Below are positions 47,119-59,474 of a stretch of 64,000 bases of DNA, piece after piece. Position 1 is the first letter of the stretch. Every line of letters begins with the position of its first letter. The notes beneath the pieces were generated by a model. That model was not told the origin of the DNA. It searched no databases and saw only the letters and a program-made list of their open reading frames with translations. Origin of the DNA: Heliocidaris tuberculata (Eukaryota > Echinodermata > Echinoidea > Camarodonta > Echinometridae); NCBI GenBank assembly GCA_025618425.1, contig CM046836.1, positions 21,665,215-21,729,214 of the forward strand. The letters are read 5' to 3'. Both the position numbers and the translations under genes were made by a program.

Positions 47119-48123
47119 ATGGCTACTATAGAAGAAGTTGCATGTAGCTTCCTTGAAAATAATGTAAGAGCACTAGACCTCAGTGTTAATGATGATTTTG
47201 ATCATGCTTCTCCAATTGATTGTCACTACTGTTCTGAAAATCAATTTATTGATGGGTTTCAAAATAAGCATGAAAATGATGTTACTGTCTTGCATTTAAA
47301 TATGAGAAGTATGCATAAAAATTTTGATGCTTTTAATGCTCTAACCAGAAATTTCAGTGAAAGCTCTACAGTAATTGGGGTCACGGAGACTTGGTTCTCG
47401 AGTGAGAGTGATGTAAATTTATATCATATTCCTGGATATAGCTTGGTGTCTAATCACAGGCGTGATAAAAGAGGAGGAGGTGTTGCTTTATACATTCCAG
47501 CTGGAATGGACTTCCAAGTAAGACATGAGTTAAATATAATGACTGATCAGTTGGAGTCTATTTTTGTGGAGTGTTTTATTCCAGGCAAAAAGAATGTTAT
47601 ATTTGGAGTTGTATATAGACCTCCCCAGAGTAATATAGATCTTTTTGTGAATGAAATGCAGAGTATTTTGTTGAAACCACTATTCGTTAATAAGACAATA
47701 TACTTAATGGGTGATTATAATGCAAACCTTCTTCTATGTGATGAAAATTATCATCTTGATACTCTTTTGAACATGATGTTGTCCTTTTCTTTTAATGCCA
47801 TTAATTATTAAACCAACAAGGGTAACTGAGAGTTCATCTACCCTTATTGATAACATATTTTGTAATATCCAACCTTTTCCATCTTCAGGAATTATAATAT
47901 CAGATATTTCAGATCATTTCCCCATCTTCACTAGGGTGAACTTGTGTAATAAAGCTTATAATCATGAAGGCATATACATTCGGAAAAACAATCCTACTAA
48001 CATTGCGAAGTTGCGGGAAGCCCTAACGGCAACTGACTGGAATGAAGTTTTACTTGAACAGGATGTTAATATCTCATTTAACATTTTTTGTGAAAAGTTC
48101 ATGCCACTTTATAATGAAAATGT
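47119..48123 (+). pseudogene. LINE A endonuclease domain, one frameshift
   Basis: The first part (47119-47811) shows VTVLHLNMRSMHKNFDAF, IGVTETWFSS, RRDKRGGGVALYI, FGVVYRPPQ and MGDYNANLL, the ordered motifs of an apurinic-type endonuclease that nicks target DNA. Near 47800 the frame shifts and continues as IIKPTRVTESSSTLIDNIF and SDISDHFPIFTRV up to the LINE B junction. All expected catalytic motifs (N, E, D, SDH) are visible, so only the frameshift and the insertion break it. Confidence 0.8.
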
Positions 48124-48517
48124 TCAAATTCAAATTCAAATTCAAAATGAACATTTATTTCCATCTTCAATTAAACAATCAATCAACATTCAGAACAATT
48201 GTATAATAAACTTTGCAGAGTAAAATACAGGTAGTCGTACAAAAGACTGAAGACTAAATACATGTGGTTCTGCTAACAATGTGGATGGGGGCACACACAG
48301 AAAAGCAAAAGCTTGAGTTAGGTGCGCCTACAACATTGAAATAATGAATAACGATACACATGCATGTGCAGAAATTATGCACATGTACATACAATTACAG
48401 ATGTACAAACAAAGAAACAAAGGAAAGAAAAGAAAAGAAAGAAGAAAAATCCAGGACTGTTATCAAAAGGCTTGTATGACCCTTAGCATTACTGTATGTG
48501 CAATGCTATGATACTCA
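48124..48517 (-). other. LINE B 3' untranslated region and tail
   Basis: About 390 bp, ending (element strand) GGAAATAAATGTTCATTTTG and a short TTGAAT array used as 3' tail in place of poly-A. Confidence 0.75.
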
Positions 48518-50649
48518 CTACGCATTGCTGCTAATATCATTATGATGGCTTGAAATTAATAGTTTTTTTAGTTTATACTTAAGGGTATTTACTCTGGGTA
48601 CATTCCTGACATTCTCTGGTAACTTGTTCCATATTTTGGGACCAGTGAAACGGATGTTTTGCTGATAAGCCTTTGTTTTGTGACTTTCCTGGTGCAACCA
48701 CGAGGATGAACGGGTATGGTAATTATGATAATTCCTATTAAATGAAAACATTTCTGCAAAGTGTGAAGGTTTCATTTCATTAATGCATTCATATACAAAA
48801 ATAGCTTGTTGTAGTAATAAGATGTCTTTTACGGAGAGCAAATTCAAGTCATAAAATAGTTTGTCACTTCTGGACCTAGGAGGCACACCAGCTATCAATC
48901 TTACAACCTTTTTCTGGAGAACAATTAGTCTATTAATGCGAGTTTGACAGGCATTGCCCCAGACAAGGGTACAATATGATAGATACAGGAGAACAAGTGT
49001 ACTGTACAACATTTTAAGAATATCTGCAGGTACAACCTTACTTAACCTGAATATAATACCTATATTTTTATACAATTTTCCCTCGACTGCTTTAATATGA
49101 TAATCCCATGACAGTTTTGCGTCTATGTATACACCAAGGAACTTTGTACTATCAACCATGGGGACTAACACATCATTTAATTTTATTTCTATCTTTTTGG
49201 GGTCATATTTTTTACGGTTACAAAATAATATTAAATTACATTTTGAGGGATTGACTGAAAGTCTGTTTGCACAAAACCATGTATACACCTCATGCAGATT
49301 TGCATTTACCTGCCTTTGTAGGACGTCTAGATTTTTGTGACTACAAATAATGTTGGTGTCATCAGCATACAGTATATAGGAAAAGATGTCTGACGCCTTC
49401 TCAATATCATTAATATATAATATAAAGAGCAGTGGCCCAAGTAATGAGCCCTGCGGAACACCACAAGTTATTCTCTGTAAGTCTGAGATAGAAGATTTAA
49501 ACTTAGTACACTGATAGCGATTCGACAAAAAGCTGTTAAGCCAGTTATATGCAGCTCCACGAATACCATAATGGTTTAACTTTGCCAGTAATATATTATG
49601 ATTAATTGTATCAAATGCCTTTGATAAGTCAATGAACACACCAATTAAATATGAATTGGTTTCATAAGCATCAACAATCTTATTGCAAATATCAACTAGT
49701 GCCATTGCTGTAGAGTAATTTTTACGAAATCCATATTGATTTCTACTTAGAATATTGTGTTTATCTAAAAATTTGACAAGTCGTGCATATGCAATTTTTT
49801 CTAATATTTTGGAAAAGCATGACAGTACAGAAACAGGTCGATAATTCATCATATCGCTTTTATCTCCCTTCTTAAATATAGGGGTAACACAAGCAATTTT
49901 TAGTTTGTCAGGAAAGATTCCCTGACTCAAAGATAAATTAAAAATATGACAAAGGGGTTTGCATATTACTTTTATAGCATTCTTAATAATTCTTGGGCTA
50001 AAGCCGTCAATGCCAGGGGCTTTACTATTCTTAAACTGTTTTACAATTTTACAAATCTCTGATTCTGTTGTTGGATGAAAAAACACTGTATCAGAACATG
50101 GATTTGACAGATAATCTAAGAAATGTTTATTTACAGTAGGTATAACACCATCTAGTTTTGGTCCTATTCTAACAAAATGTTTATTAAAAGACTCTGCAAT
50201 AATGTCTGGATTACTAATGTCATTACCATTACACTTTATAGTGCCTACCACATCGTCTCGCTTCTTTTTATTAATCAATGAACCAATAAGTTTCCATGTT
50301 GATTTTATATTATTTTTATAGAATGAAAACTTCTTATTATAATATTCTGTTTTCACCTTTTTTATCAGAGCATTCAATTGATTCCGAAAACATCTATATT
50401 TCACACCATTGTTTTCAGTTGGCTTACGCAAGAAATTTTTATAAAGTTTATTCTTGTGTCTAACCGATCGAAGTAAACCATCAGTCATCCATGGTTTTAA
50501 CTTCTTTTTAGCATTATTTACAGTCTGCATTGGAAAATGCTTATCATATAAAAGGTGTAATTCAGACATAAAGCTATCAAAAGCCACATTAGGATCGCTA
50601 GCATTATAAACATTTACCCAGCTATGTCCCTGAAGTTCAACTTTGAAAG
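48518..50649 (-). CDS. LINE B reverse transcriptase region (long intact partial frame)
   Basis: The first Met is at 50587 (689 residues), but the frame is open upstream to about 50649 (ITAFKVELQGHSWVNVYNAS), so this is the C-terminal part of an endonuclease-reverse transcriptase protein. The linker contains KPWMTDGLLRSVRHKNKLYK. Reverse transcriptase blocks are ACVTPIFKKGDK, NYRPVSVLSCFSKILEKI, QYGFRKNYST, FIDLSKAFDTINHNIL, CGVPQGSLLGPLLFILYIND and the catalytic YADD in ILYADDTNII. The C-terminal block is KIWNKLPENVRNV. There are no internal stops. Wording is of the CR1/L2/Rex-like branch, but clade is not certain. Confidence 0.85.
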
Positions 50650-51919
50650 CTGTAATATTTGTGACCGCTCACGACGAAACCAGGCGGAAGTCGCAAGTGG
50701 TACTTGTCTATAAATAGCGTGTTTTAGTGTAAATGTCATTTTTCCCCCAAATTTCCTTTTTTACGTATTTGGATTCTTTAATGATTCATTTACCACTTCC
50801 CCAAATTTGAAGTCAAAATACTAAGTATAGGTACCTGAAAACTGTGTTTGTATTTACCCTTTCCAAAACGCTTCATCAGGATTTTGGTTTTCGGAAATTT
50901 ACATTGCTCGCTTGATCGATCTTTGCACACCTCTCTTTTGTTGCTAAGGCGGCGTGGCCTCGTACGCCGGATGACGTAATCCTCAACCTGACGGCTTAGC
51001 GTGTTGTGATTGGTCATTCGTGGTACACCTACTTGTCATGTAAATAGGTACCTGAATATGCATGACCGGTGTGTGCATTCAACTTGAAATCGTCGAATTA
51101 TATTCTTTATAAAATCAAATCGTCCTTTTCTGTAATGAATTCGTTTTACCATCCATTTTTTTTTTTTTTACTTGTAAGACAAATAAGAAAGTCAGTCGCG
51201 TTATAAAGCTCATAATAATTGTACCATTTCTCTTTAGTTAATTATCCATTTACTTAATAAAGCAGTAGGTATATAGTTTGTTTTGTCCATGCATATTAGA
51301 GCGAGGTCACAACGAAGCCTAGCGGAAAAAACTATTCGGGATATAACCATACCGGGCCAGCTTTCAAATATTTGCCAAACTTATTGGCCCCTCTTGCAGT
51401 TTTTCTTCTCTGGACGCAGCTGTGGACACGATGCTTTCCTGCCTTTTGCTCCTTTGTTTCCTTTCTCTGCGGCTTTCTAATGATAAAGCGCAGGACTCAC
51501 TTAAAATGATACTATGTTGATGGCCTTTTGTCTACCCGTCTTCATTTATTCTTCGCAATAATCCTGGCATTTCAAAGAGTTGTGAGCTTTCCTACAAGGT
51601 GTAGGTCAAAAAGCAACACAGGCCCCAATGTTTATTGATTTTTTTTTCTAAATCACGCACCTGTACACGTTGAAGTTGATGAATTATTCCCTGCCTTTTG
51701 CTCTCTTGTTTCTTTTCGTTTTGCTTCCTAATGGTGCAGTATAAAGAGCAGGATGCACCTTAAACGGTGCTATAATAATGATCCTTTGTTTGATGATCTT
51801 TCTTTGTCACTCTAGATAACATGTTCATTTTTAAAATCTCTACAAGTTGCTATTTTCTTAAGAGATGTGCTTAAAGAGTAACGGGCCTGATACAATTTTG
51901 GGCATAAAATTTTCCCATA

Positions 51920-52600
51920 TAAGGGGGTTCATAATTCAGAAAGTGAAATCGAGCTCAGTTCATAATTCCGAACATTTCTTGTATTATTCCAAAGGTTCAT
52001 TATTCCGGAGGTTAGTTATTCCAAAGTTTCGTTTATCCTGAGCTCTGAGGTTCTAATTCAAAAAATGGAGTATATAGGGTTCGTTATTCCAAAGGCTCGT
52101 GATACCGAAAATTAAATAAGAAAAATTAATGAAAAGGTTCTACTGCATTTTTGGAATTATGAACCTTCGGGGTTATGAACTCCATTTAATTTTCGGAAAT
52201 AATAAACCTACATGTATTCCAATTTCGTAATAATGAACAGGGGCGGCGCCAGGGTATTTAAATGGGGGGGGGGGGGGGCAAAATGACGCGCATATAGCAA
52301 CGTCGCACGTCGAGGGTCTTGAAATAACAAATAGGACTATAACAGTTATGTCATAATTGCATGGCCTAGCCTTCTCTTCTCCATTTCCCCTTCTCTTTCT
52401 CCTTTCTTCCCCCTTCTTCCTCTTTTTTTTTTGGATAGGGGGCGGCCGCCCCCTGCCCCCCCCCCCTTTAGCGCCCCCCTGTAGCGCCCCCCTGTAGCGC
52501 CGCCCCTGATAACGAACCTTCGGAATATCGAACCTTTCGGAATTATGGAACCTCGGAAAATGAACCTTCGGAATTATGCACCTTAAAAAACCCACCCAAA
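51920..52600. repeat. Degenerate minisatellite of GGAATTATGAACCT-like words
   Basis: Many short units in both orientations (TTCATAATTCCGAA, GGTTCATTATTCC, GAATTATGAACCTTCGG). Same family as the arrays that start units 2 and 3. It is the target of the hAT MITE at 52238-52508. Confidence 0.6.
52230..52516. mobile_element. hAT-type MITE (271 bp) with 8 bp target duplication
   Basis: Ends CAGGGGCGGCGCCAGGG and, on the complement, CAGGGGCGGCGCTACAGGG. Flanks ATAATGAA and ATAACGAA match at 7 of 8 bases. CAGGGGCGG tips with an 8 bp duplication are classic hAT. It contains homopolymer G, C and T runs and no gene. Confidence 0.8.
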
Positions 52601-53634
52601 TTACTGTTTTTTGTTTCCTGAATCAAGCATCAGTATAAACTTTAAACTTGACATCGTGTTTCCATTCTTTTTGTCCTCTTTTTGAAGCTAAGTTGTTGTT
52701 TGTTTTTTTTTTCGCTTCACTTTCTACTTCGTGGAATAATAAAAGTGGAATGAATTTCAACAGCGCTATAATAAATTGGTCTTCGTTTTATGATCATCCT
52801 TATTTTCTTTACGCTAAATAGCCAGTTTTCATTATTCTCACCGGTTAACGTTAAATCGCTCTTGACAGTCACTGTTTTCGTGGATTTTGTTCTCTTTTTG
52901 AAAGCCAACTGTTTTCTTCTCTTCACATCTCCTAACTCTTTTCAGGCTAAACAGAGAGTGGAACACAAGTTGGAACAGTGCTATGATATAAACAGATCTT
53001 TTGTTTGACGCAATATCTGCACTCTATTATAGTCAATTTCAGCTTTCTTAAAATAATCTGCCGCTTTCTTAAAAGAGTTCCCTAGTTACCTAGTACATGT
53101 CCAGATGATTCTTTTATTTTGATCTCTTTTTCAAATTACTACGCTTTCTATAACATGGAATAGTGGAATTAGTAGCCCTATAAACAGCACGATAATCAAT
53201 TAGATCTTTTTTCTTTTATTTCATTTTTTGCTTCACACGTATTTTCATCAGGTACAGAAGATTATCTCCTCTTTATAAAATCAATTTGCTCTAATATAGA
53301 AGAGAAAAACAAAGCTTGTTTTCTTTTCATGATATGAGTGTATAATTGCAAATGACAAAGTCCAACAAAATGTTCAGAGATTGGACTTTCGGATTCTTCA
53401 GTTCAAATTTCCAAACCATTGACATTTTTAGGATAGCCGAGTGACTTCTGTCTCACAAAAATCATGCCTATATATCTATTTCTAAAACAAAGAGTAACTC
53501 TTGGAGGGGATGGATGTCAGAATAGGAAGGGCATCATTAACTTTCGAAAGTGGGTTTTCTTCACCAAGAATTGGCATTTAATCGGTGAAATAAAACACCT
53601 GTCTGCCTAAATTAGATAATGAAATAGTCGACCT

Positions 53635-53639
<5 letters not shown>

Positions 53640-53674
<35 letters not shown>

Positions 53675-55880
53675 GGGGGGGGGGGGGTATTAATCATGTG
53701 CTTTATATGCCAAACAATATAGTTTCTAACTCCTGAGATTTTCTTTAAAATGAAAAGGGTATTTTAAAAGCTTAGTGCATGTTTTAATTTTCTTTAATCC
53801 GAAAAGTACATTATTGCTCAAAGTGACTTATGTCTTATAAAGGGGCATTTTCTTATTTTTCAGAGTGCGCCTTTTTTTTAGCATCATGAAGGTTGCTCAA
53901 ACAAAATAACGGGGAATTATGTTACTTTTTAAGTGCAATAAAGCCCCCCCCCCCCCCCACACACACACACGATCTCTCTATCTATCTCTCTCTCTCTCTC
54001 TCTCTCTTCCCCCCTTTTTTAGGGGGTGTATTGGTCGATTGCTTCACTTGCGAAACAATGCAACATGCAGTTTTGAATGGGTAAGGTGGAATTATGGTTG
54101 AATAGAACATACCCTGACCACGCTGACGGGCCCAGTTTGAAAACAATGCCCCAGATGCCTCTCAGCGTTATTGATTCTTGGTTTAAAATGAACAAAAGGA
54201 GCTCTTTTCACCCCCACCCTCCTGCTTAACTGCTTGTCTTGTATTGTTCTTCTCCAAGGGCAGGATACGGATTCTTATAATGCTGGTTAAGTTTATGAAA
54301 AGAGTTTAAAGGATCTGAATTCTTTACATGGGCAATATGTATGCATTGGCTGTGATAACTCCTTGTCCTTGCCACCTGCTTACGCTTTATCGTACAATAC
54401 TACAATGATTTATTGCGAAACCAGAATCAGCGTTTTGAAACAGTTATGAAACACAGTCTGAAAACGATGTATCATGATCCCTGAATTTTCTTTTCTCTAT
54501 GCAAATTATAGTTCTGCTTCCTTTTTGTGAGTTTTGTAATTGTGTTTCTGTGAAGAAAAAAAAAGCTCCAGGTACATCTGCGTTTTGAACTAAATGGGTA
54601 TAAACATGCTGATTTGTGGGACTAGCCTTTCTTTATTTTTGTTGAATCTTCAAAATTTCCTGGGGAAGCATCATATCATCAAAGTCACACCTTCCTCTCT
54701 GCTCCCAAACTTGGATTTGCTCACTTTAGTTTCTTTTGTGTTCATTATGACTTGTATAACGTAAAACCTTTAAATAATGAACATTACGCATTAAAAAAAC
54801 ACAAAACAAAACAAAACAATATAGGTAACCTGGCCCAACGAGAGATAGCAATCGCTTTTGTTATTATTCTACGGCAAAGTATTAATGGTTTCCCGTTCGC
54901 GATAATGTCGGAATGTCGGCCTATATCAGCCTGGTTTTTTTTTTTTCAACGTTCATAAAATTATTTCATATGATATTAAACAATTCATCACCATCAGCAT
55001 GATGAAGTTTCTTTTCAAAATCCAATTATTTTTAATTCAGTGGGACTATCGGTCACTTTCGCTTCGCTGCTAGTTTTAAGAAGCCATGATGGTATAATGG
55101 AGAATGTGACAGAATTTTATGGGAAACGGAATGAGCGTCTGACCTTTTTTTTTTTGTTAACGTAATATTTTGATTAAAGTCGAAAACTGTTGAGATTTCC
55201 TTCAAAATTGTTTTCCTTTCGTCTTCTTTTAGCTTGATAAATACGTGTCTAAAATATCATACATTTAAAATTTAAAGAGGTGCATTTTTCTATTTTTTTT
55301 TCCAGAGGGTGCATTTTATTTTAGCATTGTGAAGGATGCGAAAACAAAATAAGTCTACGTAAATTGAAGTCTACGTAATACTTGTTAAGTGTAGTTTTAA
55401 CATGTTAACAATATAAATTTAGTAATTTCGATATTTCGATTTCCAGTCATAGGTGAAATAGAATAATGCTCCGTAAATGCAACTACATGCACATGTAATA
55501 GTATTGCTCCGTTCGCCCCCCCCCCCCCTCTCTCTCTCTCTCTCTATCTATCTATTTATCTCTCCCTTTCTGGGGTGGGGGTATTAACTGTTTGCCTCAC
55601 TTGCAAAATAATACGTAATCCTCATTTGTAATTATGCTGTTGTTGAATGAGTGAAGGTGAGAAGATCCTGCCCTGGCGAGCCCGCTATGAGGATATTATC
55701 CCCAAGCTTCTCGATGCTATTTTGCTATTGATTCTTGCATTGAAAATGAACAAGAAGGAGCACTTTTTTCACCCCCACCCTCCCGCTGAAATGCGTGTCT
55801 CGTTTTATCAATTCTCTAGAGTCAAGACAAGATTTATTCCGATTTTATTCATGCTGGTTAAGTATACGAATAGAGTGTAA
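53640..55880. repeat. Direct duplication of about 1.6 kb period inside the TIR element
   Basis: The order GGGTGCATTTT-like, AGCAT-GTGAAGG, CCCCCC(TC)n, GGGGGTATT, AAAATGAACAA, TCACCCCCACCCTCC and ATGCTGGTTAAGT occurs near 53840-54310 and again near 55280-55870. The intervening 54340-55240 is unique and AT-rich. No gene. Confidence 0.65.
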
Positions 55881-56381
55881 AATGGTTTCTTAGCATGGAC
55901 AACGATTGCAATTTCGGTGTCACAAATCCACCTTCAGGTCCGCGACTAAAAGTCAACAAAAGACCCGCGCAATGGTCAGCCCTGGGTCAGCCATTGACCA
56001 ATGGAGCGAGCCTGTCACGTGACAGTGTACCGCTTGAGTAATTTCTTCTTTTTTTTTGCACACGGCACGCTACTTTGCCTCGTGCTTGAGAGGGCAAGTT
56101 CAAGGGGGACGTTGTTAAGGAAGTTTTGAAGCGGGTCACGCTGAATTTCGCACCCTCAGCTTTTGCTTCGCACCCAAACTTTGAATGCGATTTTCTCCGT
56201 TATTTAGATTTCTATTCTGATACTTTCCGTGTTTTTAATCGCTTTTTACGATGACTTCTACTTGAGCAAAATAGAGTTGTTATACATCATTTTAAAGCTT
56301 ATGAACCAGAGATTCCAGAGGATGTAAAATTAGACTTTTTGATTTTTGCGACTTCCGCCTGAAACCGTCGTGCAGGGTCAC

Positions 56382-57412
56382 ATTTTCATTACTGTATACT
56401 CTTTTTTGAACAGATAATTTATCGTGTATAACTTGGACTTATAATTAAAAGCAGTTATTTGAAAAATGGGTAAGTGGTCTGAAATATCACTGAACAGTAA
56501 CCCACTCTCACAAACTGAGTCAAATTGATTGGTTATTATATTATCTATAAGTGTTGCAGATGAAGCCGTTATTCGGGTTGGTCGAGTTATAAGTGGTAAA
56601 CTAAAATTACTTAACATGGAGTTAACAAAATTCTGAGCATCCCTATTGGTATCACATTTCAAGAGATCAATATTGAAATCTCCCATAATGTAAAACATCT
56701 TATTTTCAGTGATAAGGGTGGTCAATAAAGCATCAAGAGCATCAATAAAGTCATTAGAGGTACAATTAGGAGGTTTATAAACAGTGGCTACAACAATATT
56801 TTTCCCCTTGCTTTGGTTTATTTCAATAAACACTGAGTCACATAAGTCCTCATTAAGATGCAAGTCCTTCCTAAGGGAAAATTGATATGTCTCTCTTATA
56901 TACAGACCAACACCTCCGCCAATCCTTCCTTTTCTATTTTGGCACAAGAAAGAGTAGTTGGGAAGACTACACATACGACCTGTGTCGCCATTGGTTAGCC
57001 ATGTTTCAGATACTCCAATCACATCAAACTTAAACTTTAGGAGATCTAAGCAAGTTGAAATGGACTCAAAATTTTTGGACAGACTTCTAGCATTGAAGTG
57101 AATACAAGAAAAGCATGTCTCATCAACGACACTCCCAAATTTATCTATGAAGCTATCACTAGTATAGTATTGAGATTCTATGTTCAAGTCATTCCAAAAA
57201 ATTTCATCAGAATCCAAGTCTGCATTTCCGGCATTGACATTGTTGCACATTTGAGAGATATCAAATTGTAAATTTTGCAATCGGTTCTGGCTCATGTGAA
57301 TTCCTGCATTATATTCTAGGTCACACAAGGCAGCATTAAACAGCTCATCATCAAGATGATTAAATGGCAAGACAGGGGCAAAGCATTTAGAGCAAACATT
57401 GAAACATTCCAC
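56382..57412 (-). CDS. LINE B endonuclease domain (partial frame)
   Basis: The Met at 57412 starts a 344-codon frame whose end (56378) is created by the inserted TIR element. An N-terminal stretch of about 90 residues has Cys/His residues (CSKCFAPVLPFNH). The endonuclease follows: SCIHFNARSLSKNFESIST, IGVSETWL, GRIGGGVGLYI, VATVYKPPN, MGDFNIDLLKCD and FSDISDHLPIFQ. All motifs of an apurinic-type endonuclease are present. It belongs to the same protein as 48518-50649. Confidence 0.85.
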
Positions 57413-57725
57413 TGAGATATAAGAACATATTGTTTACATTCAGAGCAGAGGAAAGTATTAATCATACTTTGATCAGCCATTTTTTACACAGAGTACAGAT
57501 AAAAAAGCAGCCTTATTCATAAGATGCACACAAGTACTGCTAGCTTTCCTGGAGTTGAGATACATATAACAGTTGGCATAGACATATAAAATACTTAGAG
57601 TAAGGGGTTGCCACAATGCATGTGGCTGAGACGTAAGACAAGAAATATACATGTAAATGTAGTGACATACAGAAACAATTCTGTGAAGGTGACAGAATAA
57701 AAACATATTAACAATGTGAACTCTC
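57413..57725 (-). other. LINE B 5' region
   Basis: About 310 bp between the LINE A junction and the first Met of LINE B. It is probably the 5' untranslated region with an internal promoter, not identifiable by eye. Confidence 0.5.
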
Positions 57726-57734
57726 TTCAAACAA

Positions 57735-59474
57735 GTTCACAAACTAATTATCAAACGTAATAGTAGAAATCGTAAGAAAATTCCTCGTATGCCATGGGTC
57801 AGTGCTTCCTTGTTAAGGTCTATCAATAAGAAAAATAAGTTGTTTTATTCTTATAAAGTAAGTGGAACAGAATCATCACGTAAACGATATGTTGATTATA
57901 AAAACACCCTTACTTCAGTCTTGCGTGCAGCAAAGAAAACATATTATTATGCTCAGTTTCAAGCAACCTCAAAAGATATCAGGGGAACTTGGAAAGTGAT
58001 AAAAAATGTGTTTAAGTCAAAGAAAAAAACTTTCGATGTAAAGAATATCAAAATTGATGGTCGTGAAGTGGAAGATAAAAATATTATTGTGAAAAAATTC
58101 AATGATTATTTTTGCAGTATTGGTCCTAATCTGTCACGCGCAGTCCCTTCCTGTCAACAATCTTATACCGATTTCCTGAAAGAATCAAACAATAAAAGTT
58201 TGTTCTTTTTACCAGTTGTTAGGGAAAAGTTGCTTACTATTGTGAATTCACTGAAGAATGGGAAAAGTCCTCGTTATGATAGTATCAATAATGACTTAAT
58301 CAAACAAATTATCTTAGGGATTATACAACCCCAAATCCATGTTTTTAATTTATCAATGTTAAATGGAATAGTCCCTGTAGACATGAAAATTGCAAAAGTC
58401 GTACCCGTTTTTAAGAAGGGAGATCCCCAATCTTTCACTAATTACCGCCCCATTTCCCTCTTAACCTCCTTTTCAAAGATCCTTGAGAAAGTGATATATG
58501 TCAGAACATTAAAGTTTTTTAACAAAAGTAAAATATTCTCAAACTTTCAGTTTGGGTTTCAAGAGAAACACACTACCTCCCATGCCTTGTTGCACTTTAT
58601 TGATAAGGTTTCACAATCAATAGACAAAAAGATGCACACTATCGGTATATTTCTTGATTACTCCAAAGCTTTTGATACTGTAGATCATGACATTTTGCTT
58701 GGTAAATTATCACATTATGGTGTCAGGGGTATAGCACTGGACTGGTTCAAGAGTTACTTAGCTGACAGGAAACAATTTGTTTCTTTAAACGGTATTGATT
58801 CAGGGTTACAGAAGGTCACATGCGGCGTTCCTCAGGGATCTCTCCTAGGTCCGCTATTATTTATTGTGTATATTAATGATTTTCATTACTCATCTGATGT
58901 ATTGTCGTTCATTTTATTTGCTGATGATTCCAGCTTGTATTACTCGCACAAAAATCCACAGACTCTTTTAGAAACAGTTAATTTTGAACTAAGTAAAGTT
59001 ACTTTGTGGATCCAAGCAAATAAATTATCTTTGAATCTGCAAAAGACAAATTATATGCTTTTTAGTAATACAATGAAAGTACTTCCTGGAGATGTATCGT
59101 TTAATAATGTATTGATAGATAGAGTAACAACGACAAAATTCCTTGGTTTGCACATTGATGAGCAACTGAGTTGGAAAATTCATATAAATCATCTCTGTAA
59201 GACATTGTCAAAAAACAGTGGTGTAATACATAAATTGAAATCATTATTTCCTAAAGACATTCTTCTTATAATGTACTCAACATTAATTCTTCCGTATCTC
59301 AATTATGGTGTTCTTGCATGGGGTAATTCCCTTAAAACTCATCTTGAAAAATTACATTTGATTCAAAAGAGAGTCTTAAGAATTATTTGTAATGTTAGCT
59401 TTCGTGCGCACACTAACCCTCTTTTTTATAGGCATATTAGTTTCACGTGTTATATGACAAATTATTTTTTTGGG
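57735..59474 (+). pseudogene. LINE A reverse transcriptase, C-terminus interrupted
   Basis: Open from the LINE B junction (HKLIIKRNSRNRKKIPRMPW) through KVVPVFKKGDPQ, NYRPISLLTSFSKILEKVIY, FGFQEKHTTSHALL, FLDYSKAFDTVDHDILLGKL, CGVPQGSLLGPLLFIVYIND and FADDSSLYYSH, the catalytic FADD variant of YADD. A stretch RYDSIN replaces the common PGxDxIN. The thumb block FLGLHIDEQLSWKIHI and PYLNYGVLAWGNS follow. From 59475 the frame runs into satellite sequence and stops at 59534. The true C-terminus resumes at 60903-61028. Confidence 0.8.

Larger units (their letters stand above)
50661..56381. mobile_element. 5.7 kb non-autonomous DNA transposon with 36 bp imperfect terminal inverted repeats
   Basis: The ends are GTGACC then CACGACG then AGGCGGAAGTCGCAA (50661-50696), with the complementary order at 56346-56381. 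ATTT occurs on both outer sides. The element splits LINE B coding sequence. It contains minisatellite words, a hAT MITE, several (TC)n, G and C runs, and a direct duplication (about 53640-54330 and 55240-55880). No transposase frame. The superfamily is not assigned. Confidence 0.75.
48124..57725 (-). mobile_element. LINE B (Jockey/CR1-group) inserted in LINE A, itself split by a TIR element
   Basis: On the minus strand: 5' region (about 57725-57413), endonuclease (57412-56382), the TIR element (56381-50661), reverse transcriptase (50660-48518) and a 3' untranslated region ending in TTGAAT repeats (48124-48150). Its 3' end matches the truncated copy at 35312-35757. The coding parts join across the TIR element at VMK / ITAFKVEL. 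LINE B interrupts the LINE A protein between endonuclease and reverse transcriptase. Confidence 0.85.

Noticed and set aside
52173..52595. Minus-strand 140-codon frame rich in Gly, Arg and Pro
   Set aside because: It runs through minisatellite, homopolymers and the hAT MITE; composition is of low-complexity DNA.
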